From contig JAGOLA010000004.1 of assembly GCA_017994375.1 (NCBI GenBank), forward strand, positions 1 to 43,025: DNA of 43,025 bases, written 5' to 3'. This DNA comes from Candidatus Omnitrophota bacterium. Its GTDB lineage: Bacteria > Omnitrophota > Gorgyraeia > Duberdicusellales > 4484-171. The notes under the pieces were generated by a model. It saw only the letters and a list, made by a program, of their open reading frames with translations, was not told the origin of the DNA and did not search any database. Each line of letters opens with the position of its first letter. Position 1 is the first letter of the stretch. The translations under genes and the position numbers were made by a program. This document shows positions 1 through 9,479 of this stretch, one piece after another.

Positions 1-937
1 GGGTTCCCCAATGATAAAAAGGGAAAACAAGAACAAAAATATCCTTACCAATTCCTATGCCGGTAAAAGGCCTATCTTTTGCCATATTCCATGCAGCCTC
101 CCATGATCTAATTCTATTCATTGCTGTCTCATCCGCTTGATGATTCTTAATAGTTTCGATACGCGCTTTATAGTCTGCGGGAATAAAGGTCAAAAAAAAG
201 ACTGTAACGAATGCCAAAATGGTAAACCCTAATAGTTTTCGCTTTGATTTTAAAACAAGAACGATTACTACTGCACAAAGTCCAAGGAATCCTCCTCTTG
301 AATAAGTAAAAATAATGGCTATTGCGGTTAAAAGGAATAAAACGTATGCCAAATACCTTTTCAATTTAGAAGTTTCACTTGCGCCTAGATAAATGAAAAA
401 AGGTAAAACCATATTAAGGGCCATAGCAAAATCATTATTATCAGCAATCATACTGTTTAAAGGGCCCTGTAAACGCCAACCAAAAAAAAGACCCTTCAAT
501 GCGCCTTTTGTAGAAAAAAACGCAAAAGATATGGCGATCACCCATGCTAATTGCCTAAAGCGTTGACGCGAATTTGTCAAGCTAGACGTGATAACGGCTA
601 TAAAAATTATTTTAGTCATTTCTTCAAGTTTTATCCATGAGTTAGTGGGGAAAAAAGAGAATATAGCGGAAATCAGAAATAAAAAAAGCAAAATGAACAG
701 CAAAACGTTTTCTCGAGCCTTAATATAAAACTTTTCTTTTTCTACGTTAAAAAACAAACCAATTATTAAAGCGATAGCGATCAAATAGGAAAATCGAAAA
801 TTTGATGTTGCCGCCCATGCTAGATTCTGTGGACGCATATATGCAAGCCAAGAAAAAATTAAAAGCCCGAAATATGGTCTAACCAAAGAAATTATGGTAC
901 ATACGCCAATAAATCCTATAAATAACGATAGTCTCAT
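1..937 (-). CDS. O-antigen ligase-like / putative O-glycosylation ligase, exosortase-system type (partial)
   Basis: An open frame runs from an ATG at 935-937 to the window edge, giving 312 codons without a stop, so the C-terminus is missing. The protein is polytopic: I read about eight hydrophobic segments separated by short basic loops. Near the N-terminus it has YMRPQNLAWA (about residues 33-42), which resembles the conserved start of the putative O-glycosylation ligases found with XrtA/PEP-CTERM systems (TIGR03097, from memory). Further in, RGGFLGL followed by a basic loop is typical of Wzy_C/WaaL proteins. The expected role is transfer or polymerisation of undecaprenyl-linked glycan at the periplasmic face. 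It starts 3 bp after the preceding gene's stop, so it is probably the operon's next member. A Wzy polymerase rather than a ligase remains possible. Confidence 0.8.
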   Translation of the reverse strand, partial: MRLSLFIGFIGVCTIISLVRPYFGLLIFSWLAYMRPQNLAWAATSNFRFSYLIAIALIIGLFFNVEKEKFYIKARENVLLFILLFLFLISAIFSFFPTNSWIKLEEMTKIIFIAVITSSLTNSRQRFRQLAWVIAISFAFFSTKGALKGLFFGWRLQGPLNSMIADNNDFAMALNMVLPFFIYLGASETSKLKRYLAYVLFLLTAIAIIFTYSRGGFLGLCAVVIVLVLKSKRKLLGFTILAFVTVFFLTFIPADYKARIETIKNHQADETAMNRIRSWEAAWNMAKDRPFTGIGIGKDIFVLVFPFYHWGT

Positions 938-940
938 AGT

Positions 941-2026
941 TTAAATAAATTTGTTTATATACTTACTTAATTTATCAATCTGTACTTCCCAAGTATAATG
1001 ATTCTCTATTAAAGACCTACCATTTTTAGCAAGTTTCTCTGCTAATACCCGATCTTTGAACAACTCAATTACTTTGTCCGCAAATTCAGAAGTAGTATTA
1101 GCAATGCAAGTATTAACATTATTTTTAGCTGCCAACCCTTCGCAGCTAATCGGTGATGCAACAACAGGCTTTTGCATAGCCCAGGCCTCTAAAATTTTAT
1201 TTTTCATTCCCGCCCCCCAACGCAAAGGACTTACAAAAACAGCGGCTTTATTAAAATAAGGTCTGGCATCATCAACATAACCAGTAACTTCAATGTCTAA
1301 ATATGACTTTGCTAATTTTAATAATTTAGTAGAAGGATTTTTCCCAACTATAGTAAAACTCACTTCAGGAGTATCCTTCTTAATCTTAGAAAATATTGAA
1401 GTGATAAAATAACGGGCAGCGTCATCATTAGGCGGATAGTTCATAACTCCGGTAAAAAGAATATTAAAACTATTAGTATTTCTGCTATCTAAAGGTTTAA
1501 AAAAATCGGCATCAACACCATTCGGTAAGACAAAAGTATTAGTATTTTTACTATATTTACTGAATGTAGAAGCATCTTTTTCGGAAATAAAAACGAAATT
1601 TTTAAAAACTTTGGATAAATCCTTTAGCTCATTATTCAGATCAAAAACCCATTTTAATTTGCGAATCTTGGTAATGAAATTATTTTCAAATTTTATAGAT
1701 CTTTTCATGAATAAAACAGGATTATCTACAAAATCAGCTAAAATTGGCTTACCATTCATAAGATATTTCTGCCTAATAACTGATATTCCTGAAAGATATA
1801 TGAGATCTGCATCTGGAAACTTCTTTAAATTTATATTAAATTCTTCTTCAGAAAGTTTAAAATTAAAATTATTTATAATTTTATTTACTCTCAAATGGGT
1901 ATTATCTAAACAGACTAATTTAACAATATTGTCTTTGGCAAGATTATTCAAAATATTGAACTCTCGGATTTTCACACCATCTCGTAACGGATAAGGAAAA
2001 GTTTTTGTTATAAATAAAATGTTCAT
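941..2026 (-). CDS. Exosortase/EpsH1-associated sugar transferase (GT4, stp1-like)
   Basis: 361 residues, GT-B fold. The N-terminus MNILFITKTFPYPLRDGVKI is the signature opening of the PEP-CTERM/EpsH1-associated sugar transferase family (TIGR03087, recalled). The C-terminal half carries FTGVMNYPPNDDAA, then VTGYVDDARPYF and SPLRWGAGMKNKILEAWAM, the usual nucleotide-sugar-binding half with its EAWAMQKPVVAS loop (family 4). It should add a sugar to the lipid-linked EPS repeat unit on the cytoplasmic face. It starts 1 bp past the upstream stop and ends 3 bp before the O-ligase-like gene, so translation is probably coupled. Donor and acceptor cannot be read from sequence. Confidence 0.85.
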   Translation of the reverse strand: MNILFITKTFPYPLRDGVKIREFNILNNLAKDNIVKLVCLDNTHLRVNKIINNFNFKLSEEEFNINLKKFPDADLIYLSGISVIRQKYLMNGKPILADFVDNPVLFMKRSIKFENNFITKIRKLKWVFDLNNELKDLSKVFKNFVFISEKDASTFSKYSKNTNTFVLPNGVDADFFKPLDSRNTNSFNILFTGVMNYPPNDDAARYFITSIFSKIKKDTPEVSFTIVGKNPSTKLLKLAKSYLDIEVTGYVDDARPYFNKAAVFVSPLRWGAGMKNKILEAWAMQKPVVASPISCEGLAAKNNVNTCIANTTSEFADKVIELFKDRVLAEKLAKNGRSLIENHYTWEVQIDKLSKYINKFI

Positions 2027-2027
2027 A

Positions 2028-4130
2028 CTATTTAGATATTAAAGTTTCACAATGTTCATTGATTTTGGAAATATTCTTATCTAAATCAAAGAACTTTTGT
2101 ACATATTCTTTTGCTTTAGAAGCCATAGAGTCTGCCTCATCCTTGTTATTTAAAGAGTGGATTATGGCATCGGCTAAAGCTTGATAGTTACCTGATTCAA
2201 CCAATATGCCTGTTTCTTTATCTTTAATAATCTCCCGCGGCCCTTCAGTATTGCTGGCAATAACCGGTTTGCCCGCAACCATAGCTTCAATAATAACCAT
2301 TCCGAAGGGTTCTTTTAAAGAAGTATGAACAAAAATATCTATGGAGTTTAAAATAGCCGGGGTGTCATTTCGAAATCCAGTAAAGATAACTGTATCTTCA
2401 AGCCCTAATTGTTTAGTTAACTTAAAAAGTGTTTGCTTATAATCTGCTGAATAAGTAAGAACGTCATCACCTACAATAAGTGCTCTAATATTAGGTATCT
2501 TATGCTTTACTAATACTAAGGCTTTAAGAAAAATATCCTGACCTTTCTGAGGAACTAGTCTGCCAATAATACCTATCAGAGGTATGTTATTAGGAATATT
2601 GAACTCTTCTCTAATCTTAACTCTATTTATTACGCTAGAATATTTGGAAGGATCAACTCCTAGAGAGATAACTGAGATTTTATCCTCATCGATACCTGTA
2701 TCAATTAAGCGCTTTTTATCGTATCTAGTAGTAGTAAAAACGTAAGTTACAATCTTATTGATAAATCCTAAGGTTAATTTTTTAAACCAAAGTTGTTTTG
2801 TCGCTAAATAAGGTACTATTTCGCCTTGTGAGCGCCACACAAGAGGTATCTTTGTAATTTTTGTAACAACTCCAGAAAGCAGTAAGTCATTAAATGTGTA
2901 TGAAATTACTAAACTTATTTTTTGAGATTTAATTATGAATAGCATTTTGCAAAAACCGCATATAGCGCTAAGTAGTCTTTGTAATCGGTTATTATTCCTC
3001 CATTGCATATCAAATACTTTTACTCCCGTTTCCCGTAATACTTTCTTAAACTTCCCATCGGATAATAAAAATGTAAAAATGTTAAAACCTTTTAGTTTAA
3101 TTCTCTTTATATGTTCTAATAAAGCTATCTCCCCACCACCAATTTCTGCATGTTCGTTAGTAAATAATATATTTTTATCCGATTTTTTATTATTCATATT
3201 AGATTTATAATTACGTAAAACAGTAATTAGTTTATTTGGTAGAAAAGAAGATAAGATATAAAAATATGGTTTTAGCATTGTGGGACTTCCCATAATAGCT
3301 TGTTTTAAGAAATACCTCGCATCTTTATATTTATTAGAACTAAATAGATGGTATCCAAATCTAAAATTTAATTCATAAAGTCTCTTCTTAACTAATGAAT
3401 TTCCTATTTCATTGGAAATTTCTGGATATATTGATAATATTTTTTTTACAACTTTCAGTTCGTCTTCATACATCATGCTAATTTGTTTACTAAGATTATT
3501 TTCGTGCTTCCTATATCTAACCAAAATCTTATCTATATAGCCAAATTTATAACGCCGAGCCAATCTTAAAAATAGATCATAGTCGTCACTGCCCTTGAAA
3601 GACTCATCCAAATAACCTACTTTATCTAAACAATTCCTAGGAATCATGACAGCACTAGGTAGCAATCGCGAAAATCTGCCCATAAATAATTCCTTAAAAC
3701 AATTGCCTTCGGGAATGTACGAACGTTGAATTGGTATTCGATGATTTATTGAACCAGAATTATTGAAGTATTCTATATCACAATGTACTAAACCAGCATC
3801 AGGATTTTTCTTCAGAAACTCTAGCTGGTGTTTTATCTTTTCCGGCAACCATATATCATCTGCATCAAGAAAAGCAATAAAAGATCCTTTTGCCTCTAAA
3901 ATGCCTCTGTTTCTAGCGCTAGCAACACCTTTGTTTGTTTGATATACATATTTTATATTGGTAAATTTTTTTAAATATTTTTGGATAATATATTTAGTAT
4001 TATCGGTTGAACCGTCATCAACTATGATTATTTCGTAATCAGAATAAGTGTTTTTCAAAACACTTCTGATGGAGTCTTCTATAAACATAGATGAATTATA
4101 TAACGGTAATATTACACTTACTTTTGGCAT
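2028..4130 (-). CDS. Bifunctional glycosyltransferase, GT2-GT4 fusion
   Basis: 700 residues with two catalytic modules. Residues 1 to about 240 are GT-A family 2: VSVILPLYNSSMFIEDSI, IIIVDDGSTDNT and the FLDADDIW metal-binding motif. A stretch with basic helices (about 240-315) follows. Residues from about 320 to 700 form a GT-B family 4 module that opens with HAEIGGGEIAL and ends with the EPFGMVIIEAM donor-binding loop. Two consecutive additions to the EPS repeat by one polypeptide is the simple reading. The gene overlaps the flippase stop by 13 bp and ends 1 bp before the next transferase. No frameshift or internal stop is seen at the junction, so it is a true in-frame fusion in this sequence. 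Confidence 0.88.
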   Translation of the reverse strand: MPKVSVILPLYNSSMFIEDSIRSVLKNTYSDYEIIIVDDGSTDNTKYIIQKYLKKFTNIKYVYQTNKGVASARNRGILEAKGSFIAFLDADDIWLPEKIKHQLEFLKKNPDAGLVHCDIEYFNNSGSINHRIPIQRSYIPEGNCFKELFMGRFSRLLPSAVMIPRNCLDKVGYLDESFKGSDDYDLFLRLARRYKFGYIDKILVRYRKHENNLSKQISMMYEDELKVVKKILSIYPEISNEIGNSLVKKRLYELNFRFGYHLFSSNKYKDARYFLKQAIMGSPTMLKPYFYILSSFLPNKLITVLRNYKSNMNNKKSDKNILFTNEHAEIGGGEIALLEHIKRIKLKGFNIFTFLLSDGKFKKVLRETGVKVFDMQWRNNNRLQRLLSAICGFCKMLFIIKSQKISLVISYTFNDLLLSGVVTKITKIPLVWRSQGEIVPYLATKQLWFKKLTLGFINKIVTYVFTTTRYDKKRLIDTGIDEDKISVISLGVDPSKYSSVINRVKIREEFNIPNNIPLIGIIGRLVPQKGQDIFLKALVLVKHKIPNIRALIVGDDVLTYSADYKQTLFKLTKQLGLEDTVIFTGFRNDTPAILNSIDIFVHTSLKEPFGMVIIEAMVAGKPVIASNTEGPREIIKDKETGILVESGNYQALADAIIHSLNNKDEADSMASKAKEYVQKFFDLDKNISKINEHCETLISK

Positions 4131-5674
4131 ATTATTTTTAATCGCTTGAAAATATACATCCTCTTAAATCCTAAATTAAATATTGTAGAAAGCTTATTTC
4201 TTTGATTGCTATTAAAACAAACAAAGAAAGCTATCGCATAAAAAAACAATAGCGTAAGTATCCCTTCTATGAATAATAGCTTCCAACTAATAATTAAATT
4301 AACTTTACGAAATATTATGTAAATAGTTACAACTATAATTGAACATAGTAAAGGTTCTATAAAAGAATTTTTTATATAAATAAAAAAACTTAACCCTATT
4401 TTTTTACAAACATAGAGAGGTACAACAAAAATGCTGGTAACAAGTAAAGGTATAGCTGTTCCCCAAGCTACTCCTATCAACCCAATCTTTTTTACTAAAA
4501 TTATGCTAATAATTAAATTAGCTATGGCTTCACCAATAACAAGATAAGCGAGTATCTTGTGTTTAGCCATACCAAACAGTATTGTCCCTGAAATATATTG
4601 AGATACTGCGCTAAATTGGGGTAATGTTAGAATAATTAGAACCGCTGAGCTTAAAACTGCATACTCATAGCCCATCCAAAGTGTTATAAATTGCTTTCCA
4701 AAGAAAATAAGAAACAAGCCGATTGGTAATATCAACAATAAAGAGAACTTTGTGCCGGTTATTAAGAGTTTTTGTAAACCAATAATATTTTTATGGGCAT
4801 CTAATTTTGCTGAGACTGGTTGAAATACTCCTATAGCCGTAGCAACGAAATTCCTAACATATTCGATTAGATTAGCGGCAATCGCATAATAAGTTATCAT
4901 GCCCATTGATAAAAACTTACCTATTACAATTGAATCTGTATAAAAAATTATATTTACAGCCACAACAGATATAAAACTATAAATACCATAAGAAAGATTC
5001 TCTTTAAATGTTTTATAATTAATAAAATAATGAGATAATTTAATATCCGGGTACATACGGAAAGCAAAAAATGTTCTCAAAGAATTATCAACTAAATTAA
5101 TAGCTAAAGTAATTACTCCTACTGCTATTAATCCTTTGCCAATCTTAATAAATATAACTATTAAAACTGCTCTAAGTAAATTTGAACAAATAGTAATTAT
5201 GTTAATGGTGTCATAACGCTCGAGTGCAGCTAAAACGCTATTAAATAATCCTAATGATAAAGTTATAGAAATACTCAACCCTATTAATATTATTAGAATC
5301 TTAGCGATAGAAATAAATTCTTTATCTATATTAAAAAAATTAATAAAATATTTTGATATTAAAATACTTATCATAAAGGTAACTAATGCTGCTAACAAAA
5401 GGATAAATAAATTAGTATTAATAACTCGATTTATATTAGTTTTATCTCCTAATGCTAAATATCTTGCTACAAATCTTCCAACAGCTGAACGCATACCGAT
5501 ATCTAAAATACCAAAATAACCGGTTATAGAAATAATTAATGTTAATAATCCATAACCAGAATTACCTAAATTGTGTACTAGAAAAGGCGATAAAAAGAAG
5601 GCTATCAAAGCTGATATAAAAAATCCTGACCAGTTCGAAAATATATTACGTGCTATAATTCTTTTTTTAAACAT
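4118..5674 (-). CDS. Polysaccharide flippase (Wzx/MATE-like oligosaccharide transporter)
   Basis: 518 residues from the ATG at 5672-5674; a TTG 18 bp upstream is in frame but less likely. The protein is strongly hydrophobic with about 12-14 membrane spans, opening with a short basic segment (FKKRIIARNIFSNW) followed by FFISALIAFFLSPFLVHNLG, the usual start of the polysaccharide_synt family. Polar motifs lie between helices (GMRSAVGRFVARYLALGD). It is expected to flip undecaprenyl-diphosphate-linked repeat units to the periplasm. It overlaps wecB by 8 bp upstream and the GT2-GT4 fusion by 13 bp downstream, so it is operonic. No ribosome binding site is evident, consistent with translational coupling. 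Confidence 0.85.
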   Translation of the reverse strand: MFKKRIIARNIFSNWSGFFISALIAFFLSPFLVHNLGNSGYGLLTLIISITGYFGILDIGMRSAVGRFVARYLALGDKTNINRVINTNLFILLLAALVTFMISILISKYFINFFNIDKEFISIAKILIILIGLSISITLSLGLFNSVLAALERYDTINIITICSNLLRAVLIVIFIKIGKGLIAVGVITLAINLVDNSLRTFFAFRMYPDIKLSHYFINYKTFKENLSYGIYSFISVVAVNIIFYTDSIVIGKFLSMGMITYYAIAANLIEYVRNFVATAIGVFQPVSAKLDAHKNIIGLQKLLITGTKFSLLLILPIGLFLIFFGKQFITLWMGYEYAVLSSAVLIILTLPQFSAVSQYISGTILFGMAKHKILAYLVIGEAIANLIISIILVKKIGLIGVAWGTAIPLLVTSIFVVPLYVCKKIGLSFFIYIKNSFIEPLLCSIIVVTIYIIFRKVNLIISWKLLFIEGILTLLFFYAIAFFVCFNSNQRNKLSTIFNLGFKRMYIFKRLKIICQK

Positions 5675-6791
5675 AAACACTTTTTTTGGCAAAACTATCT
5701 ACCAATATTTCTATTATTCTCGTTGCAGCTATACCATCCCAAAGTTGTGGCGTTTGGCTATTTTTATATTTATCCTCTAAAATATTATTGAATTCTTTAA
5801 TAACTCTTGTTAAATCATCCCCGATTAGGATGTTTGTTCCCATATCAATAGTAACTGGACGTTCAGTATTTTCTCTAATAGTAAGACAAGGGACTTTAAG
5901 TATTGTTGTTTCTTCCTGCATTCCACCAGAATCTGTTAAAACAACTCTTGCTTCGCTCATTAGCTTTAGAAAGTCGAGATAACCTAGCGGCTCAATTAAC
6001 TGTAAAGAGCAATTAGCGGTTAGTGGATAGCGGATAGAAAGATTATCTAAAGCTTTACGAGTGCGGGGATGGACAGGAAAAATTACAGGTAGTTTAATAG
6101 AAATTTCGCATAAAGTTTTGTATATTCCTTGTAATTGCTTGGGGTCGTCAACATTTGAAGGCCGGTGTAAAGTGACTAACGCGTAGCTTTTAGCTTTAAG
6201 TTCCAACTTTTCTAAAATATCTGACTTGTCAGCTTTTGATTTATTTTTCAATAAAGTATCAATCATAACATTTCCAACAAAATATATTTTTTCTTTTGCA
6301 ATACCTTCGTTTAGCAAGTTTCTCATTGCACTTTCTTCGGTAATGAATAAATAATTAGAAATTGCATCAGTCAGAATCCGGTTAATTTCTTCAGGCATTG
6401 TTCTATCAAAACTGCGTAATCCAGCCTCTACATGGGCGATTTTAATATTAAGTTTTGCTGCCGTTAAAGCACAAGCGATAGTTGAATTAACATCGCCTAC
6501 AACTATCACTAAATCTGGTTTTTTTTCAATGAGGACTTTTTCGAATAAAATCATAATTTTGGCAGTTTGTTCAGCATGGCTACCTGAACCAACGCCTAAA
6601 TAAATATTCGGTTCAGGAATTTCTAAATCTTGAAAAAAAAGCTTAGACATTTTTTCATCGTAGTGCTGTCCGGTATGTACAAGGGTAGTCTCAAAATGCT
6701 CTGGATACTTACTCATCTCTTCCATAATCGGAGCTATCTTCATAAAATTTGGCCGAGCACCTGCTACTAAAATAACTTTTATTTTTTCCAT
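5667..6791 (-). CDS. wecB: UDP-N-acetylglucosamine 2-epimerase (non-hydrolysing)
   Basis: 374 residues from the ATG at 6789-6791, which overlaps the previous gene's TGA (TGATG); the in-frame TTG one codon earlier is unnecessary. Family motifs are all present: VAGARPNFMKIAP at the N-terminus, HTGQHYDEKMS, HVEAGLRSFDRTMPEEINR, VTLHRPSNVDD, and LTDSGGMQEE followed by RENTERPVT. The enzyme interconverts UDP-GlcNAc and UDP-ManNAc in the cytoplasm. With the UDP-HexNAc dehydrogenase two genes upstream, the likely product is UDP-ManNAc uronic acid for the EPS repeat, although the pair could also act on separate branches. Length is normal for the family. Confidence 0.93.
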   Translation of the reverse strand: MEKIKVILVAGARPNFMKIAPIMEEMSKYPEHFETTLVHTGQHYDEKMSKLFFQDLEIPEPNIYLGVGSGSHAEQTAKIMILFEKVLIEKKPDLVIVVGDVNSTIACALTAAKLNIKIAHVEAGLRSFDRTMPEEINRILTDAISNYLFITEESAMRNLLNEGIAKEKIYFVGNVMIDTLLKNKSKADKSDILEKLELKAKSYALVTLHRPSNVDDPKQLQGIYKTLCEISIKLPVIFPVHPRTRKALDNLSIRYPLTANCSLQLIEPLGYLDFLKLMSEARVVLTDSGGMQEETTILKVPCLTIRENTERPVTIDMGTNILIGDDLTRVIKEFNNILEDKYKNSQTPQLWDGIAATRIIEILVDSFAKKSVYV

Positions 6792-8005
6792 CAATTTAAT
6801 AAATTTTTATAAACTTCAAAGTGTTTTTCAATTATCTTATTCCAATGACGGGTTCTACTTACATAGTCAAAACCTTTTATCGATAATTCTTCTCTTCTAG
6901 GTATATGGTTAATAAGTTGATTACATTTATCCGCTAAATCTTCTGGATGGGATGGTTCAAATAATAATCCATTTGTATTATCACCAATGATTTCTCGTAT
7001 TCCTCCGATATCACTACCAATAACTGCTTTTTGCATTGCCATAGCTTCTAGGGGCTTTAAAGGAGTAACTAGTTCGGTAAGCCTTATGCTTATACGAGGA
7101 TACACCAACAAATCCATAATAGAATAATATTTGACTATTTCGCTATGAGGCACTTTTCCAGGAAAAATAAAATGATTATCAAGACAAGAGTATTTTACAA
7201 AATCTTTGAGAAATTTATCCTGGGGTCCAGCTCCCACTAGCATAAAAACAACATTTTCATTATTCTTTATTATTTTAGGAGCGGCCTTAATAAGTAAATC
7301 TAAGCCCTCATATTTATAAAAAGAACCAATAAAACCAATGATAGTTTTACCGGTTAAATTATACTTTTTTATCAGTTCAACATTTTTATCCTGTGGTTTG
7401 AAAAAAGATAAATCTACTCCATTAGGAACTACCCAAATTTTTTTGCTATCTACTCCTCGTCCTATCATATCTTGCTTTAAACCTTCACAAATAGTAACTA
7501 TCCTATCAGCTTTTTTAAGAATATTAGTCTCAAGATATTTAGTTATTCTGTAACGTAAACTTTTTTCTTTGGTTTTACCTAAATCAACCGCAGCATCTTC
7601 CCAGAAAGCTCTTACTTCATATACAAAAGGCATAGAAAGCTTGCGGGCTACAGAATAAGCCGGTAAAGCATTTAAAATCGGTGAATGAGCATGAATAATA
7701 CCTTTAGGCTTATCTTTAAGAATGCGGTGAATGTCTTTTTTGAAATGTTCCATTGTAATCAACTGGTTAACAAAAGGAATTTTAGAAAATAAAACATTCC
7801 CATTGGGTAAGGAACGGTAAAATTCAATTCCCTCAATTTTTTCTTCTTTAAGTAACCCTTTTGAGTAAAGAGGAGAAATAATTCCAGTGGGATTTATGCC
7901 AAGAGATTTTTGAGTATTTAATATCGACCTGGAACGAAAAGTATATCCACTATATTCGGGAATAAAATGATCTAAGATATGATATATTTTTAAATTTGAA
8001 GCCAT
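6791..8005 (-). CDS. Exosortase-associated glycosyltransferase (GT4, Daro_2409-like)
   Basis: 404 residues. The N-terminal IYHILDHFIPEYSGYTFRSR matches the characteristic opening of the PEP-CTERM/exosortase A-associated glycosyltransferase of the Daro_2409 type (TIGR04063, recalled). The Rossmann-like second half has IGFIGSFYKYEGLDLLI, FPGKVPHSEIVKYY and the acidic donor loop LVTPLKPLEAMAM, which sits slightly differently from the classic EGFGLVxLEA form but keeps the E. It adds a sugar to the growing lipid-linked unit. It ends in a one-base overlap with the wecB start and starts 5 bp after the dehydrogenase gene. Confidence 0.86.
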   Translation of the reverse strand: MASNLKIYHILDHFIPEYSGYTFRSRSILNTQKSLGINPTGIISPLYSKGLLKEEKIEGIEFYRSLPNGNVLFSKIPFVNQLITMEHFKKDIHRILKDKPKGIIHAHSPILNALPAYSVARKLSMPFVYEVRAFWEDAAVDLGKTKEKSLRYRITKYLETNILKKADRIVTICEGLKQDMIGRGVDSKKIWVVPNGVDLSFFKPQDKNVELIKKYNLTGKTIIGFIGSFYKYEGLDLLIKAAPKIIKNNENVVFMLVGAGPQDKFLKDFVKYSCLDNHFIFPGKVPHSEIVKYYSIMDLLVYPRISIRLTELVTPLKPLEAMAMQKAVIGSDIGGIREIIGDNTNGLLFEPSHPEDLADKCNQLINHIPRREELSIKGFDYVSRTRHWNKIIEKHFEVYKNLLN

Positions 8006-8010
8006 ATTTT

Positions 8011-9333
8011 TTACAGTTTCCAGTAAACAATATCTTTATTAGAAAAATCTTTCCTTTCAAACATACCTTTAGCATCGACAACAACACCCTTAGCCCCATT
8101 GATAGAAAAATGGTTTTTCAAAGAATCTATAGTTAATTTATTTATAAAGTAATCATGTTTTACTGCAATAACTACAGCGCTGACTTTAAAATTTTTATCA
8201 TAATCTACTAAATCAAAGCCATATTCTTTTTTAACTTCCTCCTTATTAGCTAAAGGATCACACACTACTGTATCTAGACCATATTCTTTTAATTCATTAA
8301 TAATATCGACCACCCGAGAATTTCTAATATCACTAACATTTTCTTTAAAAGTTATACCCATTATTAAAACTTTTGAGCCTTTAACCGGCTTCCCAGCTTC
8401 AATTAAAGCCTTTATGGTATTTTCAGCAATATATTTACCCATATCGTCATTTATCTTTCTTCCGGCAAGAATCACTTGAGGATGATGACCTAATTCTTCG
8501 GCTTTATAAGTTAAATAGTAAGGGTCTACTCCTATACAGTGCCCGCCAACCAGACCTGGTTTCATATTGATAAAATTCCATTTTGTTCCAGCTGCTTTAA
8601 GAACTGATGAGGTATCTATCTTCATCTTATTAAAAATAATGGCTAATTCATTCATCAAAGCTATATTTAAATCTCTTTGAGTATTTTCAATAACCTTAGC
8701 TGCTTCGGCCACTTTTATAGACTCTGCTTTGTACACACCAGCTTTGACTACTAAACTATACATTTTTGCTATTCTTTCTAAAGACTCTTCATCACATCCA
8801 GATACCACTTTAATAATATTTTCTAAAGTGTGTTTCTTATCTCCGGGATTAATTCTTTCGGGTGAATAACCAACTTTAAAATCTTTTTTATAAACCAGTT
8901 TTGAATTCTTTTCTATTATAGGCACACAGATATCTTCGGTTACACCCGGATACACAGTAGATTCAAAAACTACTATGGCTCCTTTTTGTAGATTCTTTCC
9001 AACTATTTCGGAAGCACTCTTAAGACAGTAAAGATCCGGCTGTTTATTCTTTGTAATCGGTGTAGGTACAGCAACAATAATAAAATTAGCTTCTTTAAGC
9101 TTTTCGGCTTTATTGGTAAATTCTATGTGAGTTGCTTGCTTAAAATCTTCCTTGGGTGTTTCATCATTGCTATCAATACCGTTTTTCAAATTTGTTATTC
9201 GTCTATTGTTTAAATCAAATCCAATGGTGCTTATAACTTTACCAAACCCTAAGGCAAGCGGTAAACCAACATAACCTAAACCAACCACTGCGCATTTATC
9301 TTGTTTAGAAATAGTTTCTTTTGTAACTTTCAT
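8011..9333 (-). CDS. UDP-N-acetylhexosamine dehydrogenase (TviB/WbpO/WecC-type)
   Basis: 440 residues. The N-terminal NAD domain has CAVVGLGYVGLPLALGFG and VAVPTP. The SPERINPGDKKHTLENI segment and the catalytic-cysteine loop GGHCIGVDPYYLTYKAEELG follow, and a C-terminal UDP-binding domain includes GITFKENVSDIRNSRVVDI. It performs NAD-dependent two-step oxidation of a UDP-N-acetylhexosamine to the uronic acid. The YYLTYKA and ILAGRKIND motifs resemble TviB/WbpO more than WecC, so UDP-GlcNAc or UDP-GalNAc are plausible substrates. The nearby wecB argues instead for UDP-ManNAc. It begins the AT-rich assembly module after a 146-bp gap; no clear Shine-Dalgarno is seen. Confidence 0.9.
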   Translation of the reverse strand: MKVTKETISKQDKCAVVGLGYVGLPLALGFGKVISTIGFDLNNRRITNLKNGIDSNDETPKEDFKQATHIEFTNKAEKLKEANFIIVAVPTPITKNKQPDLYCLKSASEIVGKNLQKGAIVVFESTVYPGVTEDICVPIIEKNSKLVYKKDFKVGYSPERINPGDKKHTLENIIKVVSGCDEESLERIAKMYSLVVKAGVYKAESIKVAEAAKVIENTQRDLNIALMNELAIIFNKMKIDTSSVLKAAGTKWNFINMKPGLVGGHCIGVDPYYLTYKAEELGHHPQVILAGRKINDDMGKYIAENTIKALIEAGKPVKGSKVLIMGITFKENVSDIRNSRVVDIINELKEYGLDTVVCDPLANKEEVKKEYGFDLVDYDKNFKVSAVVIAVKHDYFINKLTIDSLKNHFSINGAKGVVVDAKGMFERKDFSNKDIVYWKL

Positions 9334-9479
9334 ATATATCTAATATTAATAAATAAATTTTTGTTATTAATTACTTGATAGACCTTTTTTACCTAGTCCT
9401 CTACATCCCTGTAACTTCTTACCTTAAATTACACTTACAAAAGTCTTATAATTAAACTATTGTTCTAATTATAAGTGTC
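9334..9479. other. Intergenic gap between PEP-CTERM gene and dehydrogenase
   Basis: The 146 bp are AT-rich with no open reading frame I trust. The only structure seen is the 10-bp inverted repeat listed separately at 9445-9475. I found no convincing -35/-10 pair or sigma-54 element for the dehydrogenase gene, so that gene may rely on readthrough or on a promoter I cannot recognise. Confidence 0.5.
9445..9475 (-). terminator. AT-rich inverted repeat after the PEP-CTERM gene (possible weak terminator)
   Basis: CTTATAATTA at 9445-9454 pairs perfectly with TAATTATAAG at 9466-9475 across an 11-nt loop, starting 5 bp beyond the PEP-CTERM stop codon. The stem is nearly all A-T and no U-tract follows on the minus strand, so a transcript-end stabiliser or processing site is as likely as a terminator. 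Confidence 0.35.
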
